A stretch of DNA of 57,173 nucleotides. Source: CAYVAP01 sp964343195. Lineage in GTDB: Bacteria > Bacteroidota > Bacteroidia > J057. The position numbers and the translations under genes are program-made. Of this stretch, positions 8,517 to 15,477 are shown in pieces (the stretch's first letter is position 1; each line of letters opens with the position of its first letter). The DNA is taken from positions 1 to 57,173 of the forward strand of contig CAYFIR010000027.1 in NCBI GenBank assembly GCA_964343195.1, in the 5' to 3' direction. Below the pieces are notes generated by a model that saw nothing but the letters and a program-made list of their open reading frames with translations, searched no databases and had not been told where the DNA came from.

Positions 8517-9986
8517 CTAAAAAATCCCCGTCAGCGCCACGATGGTGCTCCGGTTGTATGGCGCGGGATTGTCCTCCGAAGGATGCTGCACGGTCAGGAA
8601 CAGGGTTTTCCCATCGGGGGTAAATTCCAGCCCGGTCATTTCGCAGCCCTCGGGGCCGACGGCCAGACGCTTGATGCCAACGTAGTCGGCACTTCCATCT
8701 GAGGCAATCGGAATCATGTACACCTCCAGGTAGAGCTTTTTTTGCTCGTAAGACTCGATCTGAGCTCCGGTGATGGAGCCGAGTGAGGCATCTTCGCAGA
8801 CAAACAGATAGGGTTGTCCCTTTACCTCGCGGATCAGCATGCCGTCCGGTACGGAGAAGTAGCCACCGTCCGGGGTTTCGCCGCCTTCCAGGAAGACTTC
8901 CATCTTATTCGTCTCCGGATCGAATACCAGCATCCGCCCAAACCAGTCCTGGGTTTTGTTGTTGCCGATGGCGAGGGGTGCCTGCTGCAAGTGCCGGGCC
9001 AGTTGACCGCCCTGGGCGATTCCCTCGGTATAGTCAAAGCCCCCGCCAGATTCGGAGATGTAGATTTTGCCGTCGTAGGCATCGATCCACTCGTGGGACT
9101 TGAACATGGTCGCTCCCATGTGCAGGGCTACCTGTCGGGCGTGGATGAGCGAATCCATCTCCATCGGCATGGCCAGCCATTGGCCGGTAGCGCCATCTTC
9201 GGATTGCTGGTAGGCGTAAAGCTGGCCCTGGGTGTAATCGTGCGGCGTATCGGCTTCGAATTTGAAGAAAACGCAGGGGCCAAAGTCATCGGTCAGGTAA
9301 ACCGTCTTGCCGTCTGGGGTGCTGTAGGTGTCTTCGTGGGAGTAGCGGCCCATGTGCCAGAGCTTGTGCAGCGGCTTTTGGGTGGCGACGTCCACTTCTA
9401 CCATCCAGCCCATGTTTTCATTTCGCTTCAGGCCATTGAAGTCAGAGGTGTCGCGAAAGTGCTCGCCGTTGTGGTAGAGCTCCTCGTTGCTGAAGGGCGG
9501 GTACTCCTCGGCGGTCAGAATGGTGCCGTGGGGTGTCACCTCGCCGCCGCAGTTGTGCCAGGTACCTCCCAGTTCATCGAAGTCGATGTAGTGGGCATCG
9601 CCGATCTGCTGCCATTGGCCATCTACCTTCTGGACCTCCAGCCAGCTCATGCCGCCGCCGTCGCCCAGGATGGTGTTGGAGTCGCGCAGCTCGTGGTTCA
9701 TGAAGAGCTTGCCATGCTCGCTGCTGCCGTCGATGGGAATGTAGGCCAGGAAGTCGATTTTCTTCTTGGACAGACGCATCACGCCCTCGTCGGTCATCAC
9801 CGAGTCCGCCGCACCACGGTAGATGATGTCGGTTTGGGTTCCCTCCGGCACCAGTAGGGTTTGGGAGTTGTAGGCATTGGGCACAGAGGCAAACTGAACG
9901 CCTACCGAGGGCGCATCGGTTTTGCTTTCCTGGCATCCCAGCAGCATGGTGGTCAGCACAGCAGATAGCAGAAGGATATTTCTCAT
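8517..9986 (-). CDS. PhoX-like (DUF839) lipoprotein
   Basis: Beta-propeller protein of the PhoX/DUF839 family, about 489 residues; characterised PhoX proteins are calcium- and iron-dependent alkaline phosphatases. The start MRNILLLSAVLTTMLLGC gives a clear lipobox (LLGC), so it should be membrane-anchored outside the cytoplasm. Visible family features are GKLFMNHELRD, CGGEVTPHGTILTAEEYPPF (the TxEE segment), HEDTYSTPDGKTVYLTDD and FTPDGKTLFLTVQHPSEDNP near the C-terminus. There is no Tat motif and no T9SS tail, unlike the truncated relative at 23638-24837. It is divergent from the esterase at 10173. Family membership is good; phosphatase activity is not proven, because many DUF839 proteins are uncharacterised. 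Confidence 0.82.
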   Translation of the reverse strand: MRNILLLSAVLTTMLLGCQESKTDAPSVGVQFASVPNAYNSQTLLVPEGTQTDIIYRGAADSVMTDEGVMRLSKKKIDFLAYIPIDGSSEHGKLFMNHELRDSNTILGDGGGMSWLEVQKVDGQWQQIGDAHYIDFDELGGTWHNCGGEVTPHGTILTAEEYPPFSNEELYHNGEHFRDTSDFNGLKRNENMGWMVEVDVATQKPLHKLWHMGRYSHEDTYSTPDGKTVYLTDDFGPCVFFKFEADTPHDYTQGQLYAYQQSEDGATGQWLAMPMEMDSLIHARQVALHMGATMFKSHEWIDAYDGKIYISESGGGFDYTEGIAQGGQLARHLQQAPLAIGNNKTQDWFGRMLVFDPETNKMEVFLEGGETPDGGYFSVPDGMLIREVKGQPYLFVCEDASLGSITGAQIESYEQKKLYLEVYMIPIASDGSADYVGIKRLAVGPEGCEMTGLEFTPDGKTLFLTVQHPSEDNPAPYNRSTIVALTGIF

Positions 9987-10172
9987 GTTAAGTTGGGTCA
10001 ATGGATTGAACGCTTTCGACAGGCGCAATACTAGACCTCATGAAACTACTGTGTGTTATCAGAGGATTAAGCGTTTCGAAAGATCCTGCGAGGCATGGGT
10101 GAAATCTGGCGAGTTAGGGTATGCTATTTGGGGCGAAATTGGCTTCATTACCTTCCCAACGGATCCATTCGC

Positions 10173-11474
10173 ATGAAACGACTCGCCCTTTTTCTCATCG
10201 CCTGTTTCTTTTTCTCTTTTGTCCATAGCCAAAACTACCCCAACCGCAGCGATGTGCTCTGGGTAACCACCCCCGACCACAGCGATTGGCTTTACGAATT
10301 GAATGAAGAGGCGAAGGTAACCGTGGCCCTCTACCACTATGGCATTCCGGCGGATGGCGTCGAGGTCAGCTACGAAGTCGGCCCGGAACTGATGCCACCC
10401 GATCGGAGCGGGACGGTCACCCTGGAAAATGGCGAAGCCATTCTCTCCATGGGCACCATGACTGAGCCGGGCTTTCGGGACATGTGGTTGTCGGTAGAGT
10501 TTGACGGGAGAAAATTTCGGCACCACGTCAAAGTGGGCTTCGAACCCGAAAAGTTGACGCCCTATACGGCTTTCCCCGAGGACTTTGAGGAGTTTTGGGA
10601 GCAGGCCAGGGCTGCGTCAGGCGACTGCGATTTGGTGGTCGAGCGGACCTTCACTCCGGAATATTCCAGCGACCTGGTCGATTGTTACCTGGTCAAGTTA
10701 CAGCTCTGCAACCCCCGCCACTTCGTCTATGGCTACCTGACCATTCCGAAGCGCGAGGGAAAATTTCCGGTGGTATTTGCCCCTCCAGGCGCAGGCGTCA
10801 AGCCCATGGACCCGCTGAAGCACATGTTTTACGCCGAGAGTGGCTTCATCCGTTTTGACATGGAGATACACGGCATCCGGCCTACGCTGGACCGCGACAC
10901 CTACAAGGAGGTCAGCCGGACTTTTGGTGGAGGGAACAATGGCTACCTCGTTAATGGACTGGACAATCGGGATACCTACTACATGAAGAAGGTCTATCTC
11001 GGCTGCATTCGTGCACTGGACTTCCTGACCACTCTGCCAGAATGGGATGGGAAAAACCTCATTGCTCAAGGCGGCAGTCAGGGCGGGGCATTGGCGCTGA
11101 TCACCACTGGCCTCGATGACCGGATCACTGCCTGCGCTGCCAATCACCCTGCCCTCGCCGACATGGCGGGCTACCAGGCTGGCCGGGCAGGAGGCTATCC
11201 GCACCTGTTCACCAAATTTGATGGCATGGACACCCCCGAAAAGCTCAACACGCTGCGATACTTCGACGTGGTCAACTTTGCCCGCCTGATCGACGTACCC
11301 GTCTTCATGACCTGGGGCTACAACGACAACACCTGTCCGCCTACGACCAGCTACATCGTCTATAACCTATTGGACACAGAGAAGGAAGCCCTGATCACGC
11401 CGATCAATGAGCACTGGGTATCGACGAATACGCGGCATGTGATTCTGGAGTGGATCGGGGAGCAGCTGCGGTAG
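10173..11474 (+). CDS. CE7-like acetyl xylan esterase / cephalosporin-C deacetylase family
   Basis: Secreted alpha/beta hydrolase of the AXE1 family, about 433 residues: an N-terminal Ig-like beta region (about 20-125) precedes the esterase domain (about 130-433). Start chosen at MKRLALFLIACFFFSFVHSQ, a good signal peptide; the open frame upstream (from 10095) has none. Catalytic triad candidates: Ser302 in GGSQGG, Asp385 in YNDNTCPP, His414 in NEHWVS, all in family order. CE7 enzymes remove acetyl groups from xylo-oligosaccharides and similar substrates. It could assist the carbohydrate-degrading enzymes nearby, but it stands alone here; both neighbours are on the minus strand. Confidence 0.88.
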   Translation: MKRLALFLIACFFFSFVHSQNYPNRSDVLWVTTPDHSDWLYELNEEAKVTVALYHYGIPADGVEVSYEVGPELMPPDRSGTVTLENGEAILSMGTMTEPGFRDMWLSVEFDGRKFRHHVKVGFEPEKLTPYTAFPEDFEEFWEQARAASGDCDLVVERTFTPEYSSDLVDCYLVKLQLCNPRHFVYGYLTIPKREGKFPVVFAPPGAGVKPMDPLKHMFYAESGFIRFDMEIHGIRPTLDRDTYKEVSRTFGGGNNGYLVNGLDNRDTYYMKKVYLGCIRALDFLTTLPEWDGKNLIAQGGSQGGALALITTGLDDRITACAANHPALADMAGYQAGRAGGYPHLFTKFDGMDTPEKLNTLRYFDVVNFARLIDVPVFMTWGYNDNTCPPTTSYIVYNLLDTEKEALITPINEHWVSTNTRHVILEWIGEQLR

Positions 11475-11514
11475 GGGAATGGATGGGGGGAATCTCTCTA
11501 TTCCTCACGCAGAG

Positions 11515-11640
11515 TAACAGAGGCGCAGAGGTGAAAAGTGGATAATTCTGGTTCAATTACGAAAGTAATGGAGGTAATCAATAATCAACCATCTTTCCTA
11601 CCTTCGAAGGCCACGAAGTAGAGTGCGAAGATCGCAAGGT
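11515..11640. repeat. Two degenerate word-like repeats downstream of the CE7 gene
   Basis: At 11515-11545 lies TCACGCAGAGTAAC followed by AGAGGCGCAGAGG. At 11608-11640 lies CCACGAAGTAGAG followed by TGCGAAGATCGCAAGG. Each resembles a class seen elsewhere in the window (14391-14420; 12869-12911 and 25279-25310). No coding potential. Confidence 0.45.
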
Positions 11641-11727
11641 GCTCATTATCAATGGTTAAATTTCTCGGGGCTGTGATGATGTTAAAAGAGTACACCAAGC
11701 TCTACTAGAAGTGTAGAAGAACCTAAT

Positions 11728-12048
11728 TTATTTACATCCACATCCATCTCCTACAGTCCATTTGCAGCATGGGTCTGCTTCACATGGTGACTTATTGTAA
11801 CCCGAACAACCACAAGCTGAAGTTGTAGCACAGGTTTTAACACTATTACCAGGTTCTTCACAGGCAATACCATCATTGTCTGCATCAAGATCATTTCTGC
11901 ATTCAGGATCTGCATCGAAAGCAGCCTGAGCCTCTGTTTGTGAGGTATAGTTGGCACAGTTAGTATCTCTACAGGGCGGTTCGACCGGAACTTGGTCTTT
12001 ACATGCTGCCAGGAATAGAAAAAGGAAGATTACGAACAATGATCGCAT
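11728..12048 (-). CDS. Small Cys-rich lipoprotein with Excalibur-type calcium-binding motif
   Basis: 106 residues. The signal MRSLFVIFLFLFLAAC gives a lipobox (LAAC). The middle matches the Excalibur pattern: CRNDLDADNDGIACEEPG (about 51-68), in which the DxDxDG loop is a calcium ligand and is bracketed by cysteines. The tail (about 72-106) is rich in cysteine: CATTSACGCSGYNKSPC then CCKWTVGDGCGCK. In total about 13 cysteines follow the lipid-anchor Cys, so several disulfides are likely outside the cytoplasm. It stands alone between repeats; function unknown. Excalibur domains are usually found attached to surface nucleases and similar extracellular proteins; here the domain is almost the whole protein. 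Confidence 0.8.
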   Translation of the reverse strand: MRSLFVIFLFLFLAACKDQVPVEPPCRDTNCANYTSQTEAQAAFDADPECRNDLDADNDGIACEEPGNSVKTCATTSACGCSGYNKSPCEADPCCKWTVGDGCGCK

Positions 12049-12318
12049 AGTTTGTGAGGTTGTGAACTAGATGTTATTATTTTCAAATAAAGAATTCTCA
12101 TAAGGCCAACCAAGTTGGAGACATTGAAACCATTAAAATCCTGATGGATTGTTTCCCTTTTTGAGGAAGGGGAGGAAGTGTTGTGGGCAAGCTTCGGTCG
12201 GTTGAGTTTGGGATCAAAGCCGGGCTATCCGAAATGGGTGCATTTCATTTTGTCGCATCCGCTTAGCTGGACTTTAGCCAAAATGGCCCTGATTTCCAAG
12301 CGCTCTGGCATGTCAGAA

Positions 12319-12460
12319 GTCAGAGACTAGAAGACGGTAGGTGTCGGCTCAGAGAGCCTCACCAGCCCGTCCTTATGGACGGGAAACTGTTTAGAACCGC
12401 TATAGCGGTTTCGCTCGTGAGCTTCTCTGAAGCGAAACGCACCGTCAAAGCGTCTCCGAC
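12319..12460 (+). repeat. Cloverleaf-like structured repeat, copy B
   Basis: Closing stem GTCAGAGAC (12319-12327) with GTCTCCGAC (12452-12460). The long stem pairs 12333-12366 with 12413-12446. Inner hairpins are CCGTCC-TTAT-GGACGG and AACCGC-TATA-GCGGTT. The hairpin sequences differ from copy A but the pairing is kept. Confidence 0.8.
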
Positions 12461-12526
12461 GCCCGTTAATAGCTGGTCTGGGCCAGGAATTAACCAACAT
12501 CAGTTTGAAACCCCGAGATTGATTAA

Positions 12527-12686
12527 GAGGCTGTTTGGATTTCTCCTTTACGGCTCAAACCTTGTCTTTTTCACCTCTGTCGGCGTCAGTTTTCCTCAAA
12601 ATACCCCGGTATTTCTCGAAAAACTTCCTTGTCAGAGTCAAAAAATCCTGCGTTTGACCTCGAAACACCAAAACCCAAACAGCCTC
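12527..12686. mobile_element. 160-bp MITE-like element with TAA target duplication
   Basis: Terminal inverted repeats start GAGGCTGTTTGG on both ends; the first 16 positions match except one, and similarity continues to about 35 bases. TAA lies directly outside each end (12524-12526 and 12687-12689), as expected for a 3-bp TNA duplication of the IS5/IS1031 type. No transposase is encoded; it would need one supplied elsewhere in the genome. Confidence 0.6.
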
Positions 12687-12823
12687 TAATTCAAAAGAAC
12701 GGTTTTCAGGCTCTAAGAAGGGATTTTGCTCCAATCTGAAAATGGCTAAAGTCCAGCTTAGTGTCTTCCTTTTTACCTCAAAGGACACCAATCATGGATT
12801 CCGGTTCATCGGAAGGAGGTCGC

Positions 12824-12911
12824 AAAGGCTTGTTCTAAGCGTAGTCGAAGTAACAAAAAGAAAAAAAGCTTTGTGAACTTTGAGACCTTCTTCGAGATCT
12901 TCGTGGTTAAG
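12824..12911. repeat. Two degenerate word-like repeats before the Crp-type gene
   Basis: 12824-12853 reads AAAGGCTTGTTCTAAG then CGTAGTCGAAGTAAC. 12869-12911 reads GCTTTGTGAACTTTGAG, then CCTTCTTCGAGATC, then TTCGTGGTTAAG. The second is the inverse-orientation relative of the word at 25279-25310 (ACCACAAAG...). From memory, similar strings recur in unrelated bacterial genomes; not verified here. Confidence 0.4.
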
Positions 12912-12973
12912 CGACATTTCGAATTGCACCCCCCCGAAATTGGCTGTTCAATATCTAATCCTAACTTTCGACC

Positions 12974-13564
12974 ATGACCTCTCTCGCCATCTTTCAACGC
13001 TGGCTCAAGCAGTCTTCCTTCCTCACGGAGGAGGACTGCGCGCTGTTTCAGCCTTTTTTGCACATAAAAAAGCTGTCGGCCAAAGATCTGCTACTGGAGC
13101 AGGGGCAGGTGTGTCGTGAACTGGGCTTCGTCATCAGAGGAGCTTTTCGTATCTACTACCTGTCTGACGGCAAGGAGATCAACACGCATTTTGTCTTTGA
13201 GCATGAATTTGTCGTTGACTACGACAGCTTCATTCAGGAAAAGCCGAGTCGCTACTTCATCCAGGCGCTGGAGGACGCAGAGATCGTGACCTTCAACCTG
13301 GAGGCTCTTCAACGGGCTTACGAGCAGTCGCATAACTGGGAGCGCTTTGGGCGCATCATGGCCGAGCAGTCCTACCGCATCACTACCGAACGGGTGGAGA
13401 GTTTTCTGTTTTACAACGGTGAGCAGCGCTACCTCAATTTGGTGCAAACCCGTCCTGAGGTGCTGAACCGCATCCCGCTGTACCACATCGCGTCTTACCT
13501 GGGGCTGGAAAGAGAGAGCCTGAGTCGGCTCCGCAAGAAAATCGCCCGCGAAAAGCGATTGTAA
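12974..13564 (+). CDS. Crp/Fnr family transcriptional regulator
   Basis: 196 residues, cytoplasmic. N-terminal cyclic-nucleotide-binding-like beta-roll (about 20-115: LLLEQGQVCRELGFVIRGAFRIYY), then a dimer helix and a C-terminal winged helix-turn-helix (about 145-196: LNRIPLYHIASYLGLERESLSRLRKKI). This is the common short Bacteroidota Crp form; the residues that bind cAMP in E. coli Crp are not conserved, so the ligand is unknown. A lipoprotein gene begins 77 bases after the stop on the same strand and may be cotranscribed or regulated by it. The region upstream is full of repeats. Confidence 0.92.
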   Translation: MTSLAIFQRWLKQSSFLTEEDCALFQPFLHIKKLSAKDLLLEQGQVCRELGFVIRGAFRIYYLSDGKEINTHFVFEHEFVVDYDSFIQEKPSRYFIQALEDAEIVTFNLEALQRAYEQSHNWERFGRIMAEQSYRITTERVESFLFYNGEQRYLNLVQTRPEVLNRIPLYHIASYLGLERESLSRLRKKIAREKRL

Positions 13565-13641
13565 CATATGTCAATTTCTCGCAGAAGGGGTCCCGCTACT
13601 TTTGAGGTGTTCATTCATTGTTCACTTCAACATCCATTCAC

Positions 13642-14268
13642 ATGAAACAGTGGCCCATACTTGCCATTCTGGCTCTTTCTTTATTGACCTTTTCCTGCAA
13701 ATCCACCAGCCAGGCTGTCATCCCCACCAGCAAGACCCTGCCTTCGACCGACGACAACTACACCATTATCTGGGTAGGTCAGGGAAAGTCCTTCGCCTAT
13801 GTCGATGGCGAATATCAGCGGAGCGAGTCCAACGATTATGCCTTCGAAGTCGTCCAGCGTCGCTATGACCACACCTGGAAGTCTGTCAAAAACATGCACC
13901 GCATCCACCCGGAGTATGATGGCAAAGCGGGTGCCTGGGAGCAAACCCTGTATTTCGAGATTGATTTTTCGGAGCAAAAGGGAGAAATCGTGTCGGAGCT
14001 TCGTTCCTCGCTAGGAGATGGCAGCGGGACCTCTGATGCAGCATGCCGCGAGCAGCAGTTCCAACTGGCGGTGGAGGACGTCAGCTCATTTGCCCCTTAC
14101 AACACCATCCGCATCACGCAGCACTACCGCTACGAGCAGGGCGAGTTGCTGGAAACTGTGGAGTTATTCAAGCTGGAAGACGGCGTGGAGACGCCCTTTG
14201 TGAAGATCGAAGAGCGGGCGGTGATCTTCCGGCCCACGAAACTGGAAGAGGCGCCTACGGTGTGGTAA
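13642..14268 (+). CDS. Lipoprotein of unknown function
   Basis: 208 residues. Start at MKQWPILAILALSLLTFSC, giving a lipobox with Cys at position 19; an in-frame ATG eight codons upstream is less likely. The mature part is predicted beta-rich, with alternating aromatic strands (YTIIWVGQGKSFAYVDGEY; FEVVQRRYDHTWKSVKNMHRI; TLYFEIDFSEQKGEIVSELRS; ITQHYRYEQGELLETVELF), suggesting a small barrel or sheet, perhaps lipocalin-like. I do not recognise the family. It follows the Crp-type gene closely, so the two may form one unit. No enzymatic motif is visible. Confidence 0.8.
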   Translation: MKQWPILAILALSLLTFSCKSTSQAVIPTSKTLPSTDDNYTIIWVGQGKSFAYVDGEYQRSESNDYAFEVVQRRYDHTWKSVKNMHRIHPEYDGKAGAWEQTLYFEIDFSEQKGEIVSELRSSLGDGSGTSDAACREQQFQLAVEDVSSFAPYNTIRITQHYRYEQGELLETVELFKLEDGVETPFVKIEERAVIFRPTKLEEAPTVW

Positions 14269-14390
14269 GTTATTCGCCCAATCAGTTTATCTCTGATAAG
14301 CAGGACTTTATTCATTGAAACCGTTCTTGTTAGTTATACTCAAAGCCCAAAGGTTTGAGAGTCCAGGCATTCCTCGCAGCGGTTTGTTTA

Positions 14391-14420
14391 TCACGCAGAG
14401 GCGCAAAGACGCAGAGGAAG
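14391..14420. repeat. Degenerate CACGCAGAGGCGC-type repeat
   Basis: TCACGCAGAGGCGCAAAG followed by ACGCAGAGGAAG. It is a near relative of the string at 11515-11545 and, more loosely, of CTCCGCGCTCTCCGCGTGG at 15187-15206. Confidence 0.5.
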
Positions 14421-14516
14421 AAGGTATCCTCACTCTCAATTCATAGTTCCTTTTATAATTAAACAACCTTATGGGTTTGTGTCTGATTGATGGTAAATAG
14501 TGCGGTTTTGCTGGGT

Positions 14517-14680
14517 GTCGGAGACCCTATGACGGTATGTGTCGCTTCAGAGATGCTCACAAGCGGCACTGCTGAAGCAGTGTTCAAGGTTATGACCATC
14601 CAAGGATGGCGCTGGTGAGAGCCTGTGCTGAACAACGTGAAGTACCTGGAGCCGACGCCTGTTGTCTTCAAGTCTCCGAC
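14517..14680 (-). repeat. Cloverleaf-like structured repeat, copy C
   Basis: Closing stem GTCGGAGAC / GTCTCCGAC is perfect. Read on the minus strand, inner hairpins are CCATCC-TT-GGATGG and CACTGC-TTCA-GCAGTG, as in copy A. One arm carries an extra segment of about 20 bases compared with copies A and B. Confidence 0.75.
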
Positions 14681-14707
14681 TTGTTTCCATGCTGGTGCTT
14701 TGGGGCT

Positions 14708-15084
14708 TCAGCCTTCTCTGACCATGTATCGCTGAACCCGTTCATTTTCATCAAAGAATATAATCAGAGTGCCAGTGTTAATTCCATTTCCTGTATATCC
14801 TAGTGGGTATCTGAGGTAGCCCCCACTTGAACCTGGGGCAGGTTCTCCTAATAGCTCAAAAACTTGCTGGCGACTGGCTCCTTCTAATATCCGGTTGTTT
14901 CTAAGGTCATTCATCATATCCCATCGTAAAGACCATGTTGTTTCTTCGGCCTGAGTCCAATTTTTCCATTTTTCGGAATCGAAAGGTTCATGTGTAATGC
15001 GGCCTTTAAAAGACAGAAGACTGCTGCTGCGATCAACAGGAAGGCAATTAAAATCGGGAAATTTCGAAAGGATTTAGAGAACAT
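14708..15084 (-). pseudogene. Small membrane-anchored BamE/SmpA-like protein, split by a -1 frameshift
   Basis: Two overlapping frames make one plausible protein of about 125 residues. From ATG at 15084 the first frame reads MFSKSFRNFPILIAFLLIAA then AVFCLLK, a signal anchor or transmembrane helix, but stops after about 56 codons. The -1 frame continues with RITHEPFDSEKWKNWTQAEE, RWDMMNDLRNNRILEGASR and QQVFELLGEPAPGSSGGY, ending at MVREG. The latter looks like the SmpA/BamE-type repeat (lLGeP followed by a beta hairpin). The frames meet at T TTA AAG (about 15003-15009), a canonical -1 slip heptamer in the correct phase. Either the shift is programmed, or one base has been lost by mutation or sequencing error. 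It is listed as pseudogene only for lack of a better class. Confidence 0.6.
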
Positions 15085-15477
15085 GATTGTTGGGGAAATG
15101 AGAATCGTCGTAAGGTAAGCTGTTTAGTCTGGTAACAAATCTACACAGCGCTTTTGGAGCAAAAAGAACCTGGAAATACTTCTTCTTCTCCGCGCTCTCC
15201 GCGTGGGGTTTCTTCTTCATCCTTTCCAGCCGCGTGAAAAAGCGGAGGGTGAAAAAGTCGCCAAACTGAACAATCTATGTCAAAAGGTACAAGGATTAGG
15301 GCATTTTGTCCATCTCATCCCTACTCAATAGTAGATTGCTCCACTTCGCTACTCGTTTTCCCATCCGGCGACCTTCCGGCCTGGGGAGCTTTTATCTCAA
15401 GTGGCTTTTGGATATTATTGGTAGGACAGGTCCTGAGGGGCCATCCCGTGGCTTTTTCTCCAAACGACTATCCCATC
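15085..15477. other. Intergenic region upstream of the GH31 gene
   Basis: About 390 bases between divergent genes. The only notable content is a degenerate repeat at 15187-15206 (CTCCGCGCTCTCCGCGTGG). The frame of the GH31 gene is open back to 15277, but that extension lacks a signal peptide and is probably not translated. Confidence 0.5.

Larger units (their letters stand above)
12265..12758. repeat. Outer inverted repeat pair AGCTGGACTTTAGCCA
   Basis: The 16-base word AGCTGGACTTTAGCCA at 12265-12280 occurs in perfect inverse orientation at 12743-12758. Similarity continues weakly on both sides. The pair brackets cloverleaf copy B and the MITE-like element, as if they had been inserted into an older palindromic element. 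Confidence 0.65.
12049..12973. other. 925-base intergenic repeat region
   Basis: No credible gene. It contains nested repeats: an inverted pair (12265-12280 and 12743-12758), cloverleaf copy B (12319-12460), a 160-bp MITE-like element (12527-12686), and two degenerate word-like repeats (12824-12911) just before the Crp-type gene. Short open frames here follow the repeats and look accidental. Confidence 0.6.
14269..14707. other. Intergenic region with cloverleaf copy C
   Basis: About 440 bases. It holds a degenerate repeat (14391-14420) and cloverleaf copy C on the minus strand (14517-14680). The remainder shows no gene and no terminator I can support. Confidence 0.5.

Noticed and set aside
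8814..9857. 347-codon open frame opposite the PhoX-like gene
   Set aside because: It is antisense to a well-supported gene and arises from GC-rich codon use; no domain recognised.
12375..12689. Open frame across copy B and the MITE-like element
   Set aside because: It spans two unrelated repeats and has no recognisable domain or ribosome-binding context.
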